From positions 128,674 to 192,673 of the forward strand of contig NZ_QKZV01000005.1 in the NCBI RefSeq assembly GCF_003254115.1: DNA of 64,000 nucleotides, written 5' to 3'. The translations under genes and the position numbers were made by a program. Below the pieces are notes generated by a model, which was not told where the DNA came from, did not search any database, and worked only from the letters and a program-made list of their open reading frames with translations. The DNA comes from Hydrotalea sandarakina (GTDB lineage Bacteria > Bacteroidota > Bacteroidia > Chitinophagales > Chitinophagaceae). Numbering within the stretch: the first letter of the stretch is position 1; each line of letters starts with the position of its first letter. This document shows positions 51,417 through 60,083 of this stretch, piece after piece.

Positions 51417-54413
51417 TTAAAAGTCTAGATTCAGGTTTAACACAAAGGTTCTTGGTCTTATGTAGAAGTTATTGTCTATACCACCTGCAATTTCAGGGTC
51501 AGTGCCTTTGTAATCAGTTATCACAAAAACATTCTGCACACTTGCGCCTAAACGTAATCCCACCTTCTTGTTAATTACTTTTCCAAAATTGTATCCTACA
51601 AAAATGTTATCCATTCTTAAGAAAGATGCATTTTGTACATAGTAATCGGATAAGTAATAGTTAGTACCGGTTCCTGTAAAATTGGTATTTAATACATCAA
51701 CTGAACCATTGCTTAAATAACCTAACGGATTTAAAATGTTTTTCATAGTACCTGTGCTAGAGGCAACGTTGTTATACAAGTAGTTGCCAATGTTAGCACG
51801 CAGTGAAAAACCGCCATTCCATTTTTTATAATTCAGGTTGGAATTAAAGCCAAGGAACACTCTGGGATCGGCATATTTATAACGATACAAATCGCTTGCA
51901 GTAATAATGCCATCACGGTTTAAATCGGCAAACAAATTTTCAATGGGTTTACCATTTTTATCATAAATCTGTTTATATACATAAAAGGATCCACGTGGAT
52001 AACCTACCGAGTTAATTAAGATAGTATTACCGGTTCCACCTGAAATACCTCCAAACAAGTTACCCGGATAGTTGGGATCATTAGAAATGGTAAGTTTTGT
52101 GATTTTATTTTGGTTGTAAGTAATATTAAAACCAACGTTCCATTCCAAATCCTTGGTACGAATAGGTGTTCCATTAATAGTAAATTCAACACCTTGGTTT
52201 TGCATATCACCCACATTTGCCACAATTTGGTTGGAGAAATTGGTACCGGCAGGTTGGTTAATTAAATTCAGCAAGTTGGTAGTTTTTCTAAAATAATATT
52301 CAATGCTACCGGTAATGCGATTATTAAAGAAACCATAGTCTATTGCCACGTTTGTTGTAGCAGTTTGTTCCCATTTTCTATTGGCATAATAACCACCCGG
52401 ACGGAACATTTGGTAATAAGTATTACCAAATTGATATTCGGCAGTAGCATTACTTAAACTGTAATATGATATATAATCATAATTACCTATACCATCTTGC
52501 TGTCCGGTAATACCATAACTGGCTCTTAATTTAAGATCGGATAAAGCCCTTACATTTTTCAGGAAATTTTCTTGATTAATTTTCCATGCCAATGCAACTG
52601 ATGGGAAATTACCCCAGCGGTTGTTAGGACTGAAGCGAGAAGAACCATCGCGACGGAATGTTGCAGTTAATAAATACTTATCGGCATAAGTATAATTTAA
52701 ACGTCCAAAGAAAGAAATGATGGTATTCTCAGGCTTATCAAACGGGTATGTGGGATCTGAATTGGGTGCTTTTACACCGTTGGCAGAATAATCAGCATAA
52801 TAATAATTGGTAGTTAAATAGTCATTGAATTCATAACCGCCCATTACGTCAATACGGCTGCGTATTTTTTTCAAATCTTTAATGTAATTCAAATAAAACT
52901 GCAAAAATGTATTTGCATTGGTTTGCTTGTATTGATCATTTACACCACTGTGATAAACACCATTAGCATCTACAAATCTTTTATAGCTGGATGCAGCACT
53001 GTCAGGCACATATATTGTACCTTCTCCTTGCGAAATGTCGTAACTCAAGTTTAACTTGGCATGCAAATCGGGCAAGAAGTGTACTTTATAATCGAATTGT
53101 GCACTACCTATACTTCTTTGTACAGTGCTTTTATCATCACGCATCATTAATAAACCCATGGGGTTACGAGGCGCCAACCCTTTTAAACCACTTATAGAAG
53201 TAGGATCTAACCATTCCCAATAACCACCAAACCGGTTACTGCCGGAATAAACAGGTTGTGTTGGATCGAAATTCACAGCAGCCCCTATAGCGCCCTGGTT
53301 AGCAAAGCGGCTTTGACTGTAGGTACCTAAAACACTAAACTGAATATTTAAATGGTTATCAAATAAATGAGGATTAAGGTTGATGCTTAAAGAAGTTCTT
53401 TTTAAATTATCGGTTTTTAAAATACCGTCTTGGTTTAAAAAGCCTGCAGAAATTCGATAAGGCATATTCTTTAAAGCCCCTGATACACTTAATTCATTAT
53501 TCTGTCCTAATGCAGTATGGTAAATTTGTTTCTGCCAATCGGTATTCGCATTTCCCATTAAAGCAATTTGAGCCGGTGTACCATTAGCATTTACATACGC
53601 TCTGAACTGTGAAGGACTTAATACCGGTACTTCTTTGGTTGGTGTGTAAACTTGCAGTTGAGAAGTAAAACTAAACTTAGGCTTACCTGATGAACCGGTT
53701 TTAGTAGTAATAATAATTACACCATTTGAACCCCTTGCACCATAAATAGCAGTAGCCGATGCATCTTTTAATACCGTAAAACTGGCAATGTCATCGGGAT
53801 TGATTAATGATAAAGGATTAGCTTGACCGGAAATTTGATTGTTCGACAAGGGTACTCCGTCAATTACAATTAAAGGGTCATTACTGGCGTTTAATGACGC
53901 ACCACCACGAATACGAATGGTACTTCCTGCACCAGGCGCACCGCTATTTGAGGTAATTTGAACACCGGCTGCTTTACCCATAATTAATTGTTCGGGAGTT
54001 GTAATGCTTCCCTTATTAAAATCCTTCGCCGTAAGATTAATAACAGAACCTGTCAAATCTTTTTTCTTGCTGGTTCCATAACCAATTACTACCACTTCAT
54101 TTAAAGCAGTACTAACAGGTGATAAAGCAATACTCATTTCGCCGGTTTCAATATTTACTTCGCGAGTAGCATAACCAATACTTGAAATGGTAAGCTTTTT
54201 GGCATCGGCAGGAACTTTTAAGCGAAACACACCATTGGCATCAGTAGCAGTAGCTATCTGCGTTCCGGCAACAGCAATGGTTACACCTGCTAAAGGACTT
54301 CCATCCTTTACATCGGTTACTTTTCCCGTAACCTCCTTGTTTTGTGCTAACGCAGGCACACTAAAGGCAAACATAGCCAACGTTACAGCAACAAGCAGTC
54401 GTTTTAAATTCAT
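51417..54413 (-). CDS. susC: SusC-family TonB-dependent transporter for alpha-glucans (locus 3)
   Basis: The 998-residue protein has a signal peptide (to about residue 23), a carboxypeptidase-regulatory-like domain (VTGKVTDVKDGSPLAGVTI to ISSIGYATREVNI), the segment NEVVVIGYGTSKKKDLTGSV, a plug with IRIRGGASLNASNDPLIVIDGVPL, and a barrel ending RTFVLNLNLDF with terminal Phe. It starts 36 bases after the alpha-amylase stop and 33 bases before SusD. The context makes maltooligosaccharides its likely cargo. Confidence 0.94.
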   Translation of the reverse strand: MNLKRLLVAVTLAMFAFSVPALAQNKEVTGKVTDVKDGSPLAGVTIAVAGTQIATATDANGVFRLKVPADAKKLTISSIGYATREVNIETGEMSIALSPVSTALNEVVVIGYGTSKKKDLTGSVINLTAKDFNKGSITTPEQLIMGKAAGVQITSNSGAPGAGSTIRIRGGASLNASNDPLIVIDGVPLSNNQISGQANPLSLINPDDIASFTVLKDASATAIYGARGSNGVIIITTKTGSSGKPKFSFTSQLQVYTPTKEVPVLSPSQFRAYVNANGTPAQIALMGNANTDWQKQIYHTALGQNNELSVSGALKNMPYRISAGFLNQDGILKTDNLKRTSLSINLNPHLFDNHLNIQFSVLGTYSQSRFANQGAIGAAVNFDPTQPVYSGSNRFGGYWEWLDPTSISGLKGLAPRNPMGLLMMRDDKSTVQRSIGSAQFDYKVHFLPDLHAKLNLSYDISQGEGTIYVPDSAASSYKRFVDANGVYHSGVNDQYKQTNANTFLQFYLNYIKDLKKIRSRIDVMGGYEFNDYLTTNYYYADYSANGVKAPNSDPTYPFDKPENTIISFFGRLNYTYADKYLLTATFRRDGSSRFSPNNRWGNFPSVALAWKINQENFLKNVRALSDLKLRASYGITGQQDGIGNYDYISYYSLSNATAEYQFGNTYYQMFRPGGYYANRKWEQTATTNVAIDYGFFNNRITGSIEYYFRKTTNLLNLINQPAGTNFSNQIVANVGDMQNQGVEFTINGTPIRTKDLEWNVGFNITYNQNKITKLTISNDPNYPGNLFGGISGGTGNTILINSVGYPRGSFYVYKQIYDKNGKPIENLFADLNRDGIITASDLYRYKYADPRVFLGFNSNLNYKKWNGGFSLRANIGNYLYNNVASSTGTMKNILNPLGYLSNGSVDVLNTNFTGTGTNYYLSDYYVQNASFLRMDNIFVGYNFGKVINKKVGLRLGASVQNVFVITDYKGTDPEIAGGIDNNFYIRPRTFVLNLNLDF

Positions 54414-54449
54414 AGTTGTATGTTTTCTGTTGTTTAAGTAGTAAAAAAT

Positions 54450-57368
54450 TTATTTTGCTAGTAAAAATTTTTGCACTTTTCTGTTTCCATTTTGTTCCAA
54501 CACAATAAAATACAATCCGTTTGGCAAACCAGCATTCGTAAAATTGTTGCTGTAAAGCGAAATGGTTTGTATTCCCTTTGGTTTAAACCCATTCCAAATA
54601 TTAGCCATATATTGACCTTCAATATTGTACACATCAATCCTTGCATTACCGCTTACCGGTAATTCAAATTGTACTGTTGCATTGGCCCCTGCAGGATTGG
54701 GCATTACCTGAAGTTGCATATTCTCCAATGGATTGGTAATAGGCGGAATAGCTGTTACAACGGTATTATTCACATTCTTATTGGTATAAACATAATATTC
54801 ACCCGGTTGTAAAGTAATATTATCAGCACCACCGGATGCGGTAATGGTTTTAGAGGTTAAATAGCTGTACCAAGTACCGGCAGTGGGAAAAGTAACGGTA
54901 GCGGATTGCTGATTAACATCAAAATTTCCAACAAACACAACGCTTAATGAATCGCCGGTTACAATTAATTGTTTAAAAGCATTACCTAAGTTGTAGCTGA
55001 TATTTTTGGGCGAAGCAAAAGTTGAACTGTATATAGGATTAGTACGCAACTTAAACAGTTGGGCATATACATTATACAATGCCAAACGGTTGGGTTGGGT
55101 TAAGTAGTCCCATCGCAAAGGTTTTGGGTCTGTTCTGCAAGTGCCGGATGGGTCAACTGTGTTCGTTGACATACAATAATTAATACTGTAATCATACCCT
55201 AGTTCGCCAAATTGCCACAACATTTTGGGGCCGGGTATCATTGCCCATAATGCAGTAGCCATGGCATTTCGCTTTAATCCGGTTGCCGTGTCTTTTATAT
55301 TATAACTTCCATTACTGTTGCCATATTGCTCATTTTTATACATCAATCGCTCCTCGTCATGGCTTTCCATATACGTAATTAAATTGGGTTGACTATAACC
55401 TCTGTTGGTGTAAACGCCATAACTGATATCCCATGATGGATTACTATACCCCATGGTTGCCTGATTAAAGTTGCTGTTTAAGTTTCCCCATAACATCATA
55501 CCATAATTGGCTTCCACCAACTCTTCCGAATTATCTGCAAACATTTCCAAAATACAATAAGCACCACTGGAAACGGATTGAATTTTATCGTAAATATTTT
55601 TCCAGGTAGCCACTCTACCACTATCATAATTACCCCAGGCAGCTACATTACAATTATTACCATAAGCATCACAAGTATTTTTTTGGGTGAAGCCTTTTGC
55701 CAAGTCCCACCTAAATCCGTCAATCTTGTATTTGGTTAACCAGTAAGTGATTACACGATTCCGAAAATCGATTGTAGCCTGACTTTGATGATTAAACTGA
55801 TAACCCACATTGTAAGCATGGGTGGGATATTGATTGAACCAAGGGCTATTGGCTGCAGGAATATTGTTGACAGGATCCCAATACATTTGCACCATAGGCG
55901 AAGAACCAAAAGAATGGTTCATTACCATATCCATTATAACGGCAATGCCTTGCTGATGACAAGCATCTATAAATTGTTTTACAGCTGTTTCAGTTCCATA
56001 AACTTTATCGGGGGCAAAATAAAAGTTAGGATTATAGCCCCAGCTACTGTATCCTTCAAAATTATTGAAAGGCATTACTTCAATAGCATTTACACCTAAT
56101 CGTTTCAAATAGGTTAAGGTGTCTTGTAATCCTTTCCAGTTTTGTGTAGCAGTAAAATCGCGAATCAGCAATTCATATATTAACAAGTTGCGTTTGTCAG
56201 GGCGATTGAAGTTTGTTACCTGCCAATTATAAGCCGGTTTAGCGGTTTGCAGTACACTAACCAATGAACCTACAGCCCCTGCAGGGAAAGGTTTTAAATT
56301 AGGATAAGTTGTAGATGGAATTTGCGGATCAACATTTTTGTCTAACACCTTTTCCGTATTATAATCGGCAACGTATAAACTGCCATCTATTTGGTATTGA
56401 TAGGCATATTCCACACCGGGCGTTAATCCTGTTATACGAATCCAAAACCGTAAACTATCCGGTGTTAAATTCATTTGGTAATTCAAGGAAGGAGTCCAAT
56501 TATTAAAATCGCCCAGCACAATAATTTTATTTTTATGTGGCGCAAATAATACCAATGTTACCGATGTATCACCCGGCTCATAATTTATCCCATCGGTTAC
56601 ACCATTAGGAAGCGGTGCAATATTAGTGCCACCCGAAACCAAAAAACTTACTGTATCTCGCGAAAAGACTGTACCGTTATATGCCTCAGCTATAACTGTT
56701 TGCGTGCCTGCAGCAGCAATAACAGGTCTGGCCGACAATGTAACAGCAGGGCTATCTTGCACAATGGCACTACCGTTATAATAAATAGTTAAGCGAGAAG
56801 GTTGACTTGCCTTAGCATTGATAACCAAAGTGTCACCAATATTTTTAGTAAAAGGTTCAAGTATGGGAATATAAGTAGGTTGTTTCAGCGGTGTATCAAT
56901 TCTGGCATACAAGCCATTATCATAAACAGGAATATACATATCCGACCCATCAGCATTTGCCTGTTTTAATGAACCATTTCCATTACGGAATAAAATAGCA
57001 ATTTTTAAAATTTTTTCATTTGGATTGGTAATATTAAAAAAGTTACGCAAACCGCCGTTAATGGTATACTGCCACAAATTTGTTCCAACAGATGGCGCAT
57101 TTGCTGCCAGATTTGTAGTACCCCAAGTAAAAGGCACATATTTCCAATCGGTTGAAGAAGTACTGGCCGTTGTAATAACCCCAATGTGTACATACACATT
57201 AGTAACAGGTGTATAATTTAACAAGCCTTTATTCCCTTTAGTAGCATCGCAGGTTATGACTATTTTACTGCTGGTATCTTGTATGAAGGCGGGCGACCAA
57301 CTTAAAAGCTGCGCATGAGCAACAAGAATGCCTAAACATAAAAATGGTACAAGTAGAAATTTTTTCAT
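54450..57368 (-). CDS. Secreted GH13 alpha-amylase with T9SS C-terminal sorting domain
   Basis: The 972-residue enzyme has a signal peptide (to about residue 20), an uncharacterised N-terminal domain, an Ig-like part near 180-245, a CBM48-like E-set (about 268-345, IIVLGDFNNW), and a GH13 barrel (about 395-800). Catalytic residues are Asp555 in GFRWDLAKG, Glu608 in ILEMFADN and Asp671 in ESHDEERL. Residues about 895-972 form a type A T9SS sorting domain ending VQKFLLAK. It hydrolyses starch-like glucans at the surface or outside. The first gene of the operon; a LacI-type palindrome lies 18 bases upstream. Confidence 0.92.
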   Translation of the reverse strand: MKKFLLVPFLCLGILVAHAQLLSWSPAFIQDTSSKIVITCDATKGNKGLLNYTPVTNVYVHIGVITTASTSSTDWKYVPFTWGTTNLAANAPSVGTNLWQYTINGGLRNFFNITNPNEKILKIAILFRNGNGSLKQANADGSDMYIPVYDNGLYARIDTPLKQPTYIPILEPFTKNIGDTLVINAKASQPSRLTIYYNGSAIVQDSPAVTLSARPVIAAAGTQTVIAEAYNGTVFSRDTVSFLVSGGTNIAPLPNGVTDGINYEPGDTSVTLVLFAPHKNKIIVLGDFNNWTPSLNYQMNLTPDSLRFWIRITGLTPGVEYAYQYQIDGSLYVADYNTEKVLDKNVDPQIPSTTYPNLKPFPAGAVGSLVSVLQTAKPAYNWQVTNFNRPDKRNLLIYELLIRDFTATQNWKGLQDTLTYLKRLGVNAIEVMPFNNFEGYSSWGYNPNFYFAPDKVYGTETAVKQFIDACHQQGIAVIMDMVMNHSFGSSPMVQMYWDPVNNIPAANSPWFNQYPTHAYNVGYQFNHQSQATIDFRNRVITYWLTKYKIDGFRWDLAKGFTQKNTCDAYGNNCNVAAWGNYDSGRVATWKNIYDKIQSVSSGAYCILEMFADNSEELVEANYGMMLWGNLNSNFNQATMGYSNPSWDISYGVYTNRGYSQPNLITYMESHDEERLMYKNEQYGNSNGSYNIKDTATGLKRNAMATALWAMIPGPKMLWQFGELGYDYSINYCMSTNTVDPSGTCRTDPKPLRWDYLTQPNRLALYNVYAQLFKLRTNPIYSSTFASPKNISYNLGNAFKQLIVTGDSLSVVFVGNFDVNQQSATVTFPTAGTWYSYLTSKTITASGGADNITLQPGEYYVYTNKNVNNTVVTAIPPITNPLENMQLQVMPNPAGANATVQFELPVSGNARIDVYNIEGQYMANIWNGFKPKGIQTISLYSNNFTNAGLPNGLYFIVLEQNGNRKVQKFLLAK

Positions 57369-57385
57369 ACGGTCAAAGTTGATCT

Positions 57386-57397
57386 GCAAACGTTTGC
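57386..57397. promoter_or_regulatory. LacI-type operator palindrome upstream of the alpha-amylase
   Basis: GCAAACGTTTGC is a perfect 12-base palindrome with the central AACGTT typical of LacI/GalR-family operators. It ends 18 bases upstream of the amylase ATG, so a bound repressor would block initiation or elongation. Confidence 0.7.
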
Positions 57398-57539
57398 GGC
57401 AATGTGTACAAAAAACACATTGACATACAAATTTGTGTATTTTTTACACAATACAAAAATTTTTTGAGTCATTTTTTTAAAGAAAAATGAAATATTTTAA
57501 AATCTAGCTTATTCCTGTTTAACGCATAAAATGTAAACA

Positions 57540-57551
57540 TCAAACGATTGC
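57540..57551. promoter_or_regulatory. Second, weaker LacI-type operator upstream of the transporter
   Basis: TCAAACGATTGC agrees with GCAAACGTTTGC at 10 of 12 positions and lies 104 bases upstream of the transporter gene. Together with the first site it could allow joint control of both operons. Confidence 0.4.
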
Positions 57552-57654
57552 GCTTTTTGGCAGTAATTATTCATAGCTTGTTAAACATTATCTTTAAGTG
57601 CTAGACGAATTGAAAAACTGCTGCTGCTTAACTCGAATAAACTAAAGCCATACA

Positions 57655-59013
57655 ATGCGTTTTACAAAACCAACCTTAAGCTTTTGGCAAATTATAAACA
57701 TGAATGTTGGCTTTTTCGGCATTCAATACAGTTTTGGTTTGCAACAAACAGCCATTAACCCCCTTTATACTTTTTTGCATGCCAAACCGGAAGAGTTGCC
57801 ATTGCTGAATTTAGCTGGCCCCATGACCGGGTTATTAATTCAACCGCTGATTGGTGCCATGAGTGATAGGACTTGGCATCCACGGTGGGGAAGACGGAAA
57901 CCCTACTTTTTAATAGGTGCCATTTTTTGCAGTCTTACCCTTTTTGCATTTCCATTCAGTAAAAGCTTATGGATGGCTGCCGGATTACTATGGATTTTAG
58001 ACGCCGCCAATAATACAGCCATGGAGCCATACCGGGCTTTTATTGCCGATAAATTACCTGAAAAACAAAGGGCCATGGGCTTTTTAACCCAAAGCTTTTT
58101 TACCGGCTTAGGCATTACTTTAGCTAACTTATCATTAGGCTTTTTCAAAAACATTATTACAGGTGAAAGTACTACAAGTGATGGGCGCTCGGGTATTCCT
58201 TATTGGGTATTTGGTTCCTTTTTTGTTGGAGCTATTTGTTCAATTGTGAGTGTGGTATGGTCGGTAAGCACTACACCTGAAATTCCGCCTACACAAGAAG
58301 AATTAACTGAATTAAAAGCCAAACAAACCGGATTGATCGCTTCCATTAAAGAAATATTTGCTGCTATTGCAGACATGCCGCGCATCATGTGGGTTTTAGC
58401 CCTCATCTATCTTTTTCAATGGTATGCTATGTTTTGCTACTGGCAATTTGTATCATTGAGTATTGCCGATTCCATTTTCCATACAACCCCCGATGGCAAT
58501 CCTGCATTGTATGAGCAAGCTGTTGTATGGGCCGGGAAAGTAAATGGCTTTTATAATATTGTAACTTTTTTATCAGCGTTCTTATTGGTTTGGTTGGCCA
58601 AAAAAATAGGTGCCAAATATGTACACATTTTATGCTTATTAATGGCCGGTGCGGGACTATTGATATTCCCGCATATTGCACAAAAAGAATTATTGTTTAT
58701 TCCCATGATTGGCTTTGGCATTGCCTGGGCCAGTATGATGGGCGTTCCATATATTATAGTAGTTGGAAGCATTCCTAAAGAACGCTATGGCGTTTATATG
58801 GGTATTATAAATATGATGATTGTAATTCCTATGATTTTACAAACTACTACGTTTGGCTTTGTTTATCATTGGTTATTAAACAGTAAACCTACTAACGCTA
58901 TTGGCTTTGCGGGCATATTATTATTACTGGCAGCATTTGCCACAACCTTTATTAAACCATCAAAAGCTATTTCTAATGAAGCAACTGTGCCATTTGCATC
59001 TGCAGGGCATTAA
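57655..59013 (+). CDS. SLC45/GPH-type sugar:H+ symporter (sucrose or maltose)
   Basis: The 452-residue protein has about 12 membrane segments. It has the family signs of the SLC45/GPH sugar symporters: N-terminal FGIQYSFGLQQTAINPLY, the loop DRTWHPRWGRRKPYF after segment 2-3, and a conserved LDAANNTAMEPYRAFIADKLPEKQR. Flavobacterial relatives sit in maltose operons. Here the next genes are a fructokinase and an amylosucrase, which suggests sucrose. It is the first gene of the plus-strand operon; copy B of the 42-base repeat follows it. Confidence 0.85.
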   Translation: MRFTKPTLSFWQIINMNVGFFGIQYSFGLQQTAINPLYTFLHAKPEELPLLNLAGPMTGLLIQPLIGAMSDRTWHPRWGRRKPYFLIGAIFCSLTLFAFPFSKSLWMAAGLLWILDAANNTAMEPYRAFIADKLPEKQRAMGFLTQSFFTGLGITLANLSLGFFKNIITGESTTSDGRSGIPYWVFGSFFVGAICSIVSVVWSVSTTPEIPPTQEELTELKAKQTGLIASIKEIFAAIADMPRIMWVLALIYLFQWYAMFCYWQFVSLSIADSIFHTTPDGNPALYEQAVVWAGKVNGFYNIVTFLSAFLLVWLAKKIGAKYVHILCLLMAGAGLLIFPHIAQKELLFIPMIGFGIAWASMMGVPYIIVVGSIPKERYGVYMGIINMMIVIPMILQTTTFGFVYHWLLNSKPTNAIGFAGILLLLAAFATTFIKPSKAISNEATVPFASAGH

Positions 59014-59022
59014 ATGCACAAC

Positions 59023-59064
59023 ATTGTTCCGAACGATGCAGTGAGTGACACAACAGGCGATGCC
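59023..59064 (+). repeat. 42-base intergenic element, copy B
   Basis: It reads ATTGTTCCGAAC, word GATGCA, the 18-base core GTGAGTGACACAACAGGC, word GATGCC, in the same orientation as copy A at 33585. It lies between the transporter and fructokinase genes. The left block is a palindrome around one base (GTTC-C-GAAC). Confidence 0.7.
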
Positions 59065-59099
59065 ATGAAATACAAAAGCTTACAACAAAATAATACATT

Positions 59100-60056
59100 A
59101 TGCAAAAAATAACTTGTATTGGAGAAGCCCTTATTGATATGATTTGTACCGATAAAGGCAAAACGCTAGAGGCAGGTGAACATTTTTTGAAAAAAACAGG
59201 CGGTGCCCCAACTAATGTGGCTGCTGCAATTGCCGCACTTGGCGGTAAAGTTGAACTTGCTGCTAAAGTGGGTAACGACCCCTTTGGAATGCAGCTTATA
59301 CACACTATGCAAGAATTTGGTGTGAATACAGAATATATGATTGCTACTAAAGAACAGTTTACCACTTTTGCTTTTGTATCATTAAAAGAAGATGGTGAAC
59401 GCGATTTTGTATTTAACCGTGGGGCTGATGGATATTTAACCCTAGATGAAACCAAAAGCTTATTACACAACGGTACCGGCATTGTGCATTTTGGCTCAGC
59501 AACAGCTTTCTTGCCCGGACATTTACAGCAAACATACCATAGCTTATTAAACGAAGCAAAAGAAAAAAATTATTTCATTAGCTTTGACCCAAATTACCGA
59601 CATTTATTATTTGCACATCAACAACAAAGCTTCATAAAGCAATCAATACAGTTTATACAACACTGTCACTTTTTTAAAGTAAGTGATGAAGAAGCACTTT
59701 TAATTTCGGGTATGCCAACAGTTGCAGAAGCAGCAGATTGGTTATCACAACAATCACAAGCAACTTTTTGCATTACCTTAGGCAAGGAGGGTACGTTATT
59801 AAGCTATAAAAAACAGCAAATTACCATTGCAAGTATACCTGTAAATGTTGTGGATACAACCGGCGCAGGCGATGCGTTTGTAGGTGCATTACTTTATCAA
59901 TTAAGCACACTACCCTTTACACAACTTAATCAATTAAAGTTTGAAGACTGGCAGCAAATGGTGCTTAATGCCAACAAAGCAGGTGCTAAAACTTGTACTT
60001 ATATGGGTGCCATGGAGGCTTTTAAACATTTAAGCAACCAAATTTTTCATACATAA
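59100..60056 (+). CDS. PfkB-family fructokinase
   Basis: The 318-residue sugar kinase shows the PfkB motifs: an N-terminal ICIGEALIDMI-type start (ITCIGEALIDMICTDKG), the GGAPTNVAAAIAALGG ribokinase signature, and the C-terminal DTTGAGDAFVGALL with the catalytic aspartate. The bacterial fructokinase group has this length and motif set. It would phosphorylate the fructose released from sucrose by the amylosucrase encoded 28 bases downstream. Another hexose cannot be ruled out from sequence alone. Confidence 0.85.
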   Translation: MQKITCIGEALIDMICTDKGKTLEAGEHFLKKTGGAPTNVAAAIAALGGKVELAAKVGNDPFGMQLIHTMQEFGVNTEYMIATKEQFTTFAFVSLKEDGERDFVFNRGADGYLTLDETKSLLHNGTGIVHFGSATAFLPGHLQQTYHSLLNEAKEKNYFISFDPNYRHLLFAHQQQSFIKQSIQFIQHCHFFKVSDEEALLISGMPTVAEAADWLSQQSQATFCITLGKEGTLLSYKKQQITIASIPVNVVDTTGAGDAFVGALLYQLSTLPFTQLNQLKFEDWQQMVLNANKAGAKTCTYMGAMEAFKHLSNQIFHT

Positions 60057-60083
60057 TTTTTTTAATTATTAAATTTTTGAGGC

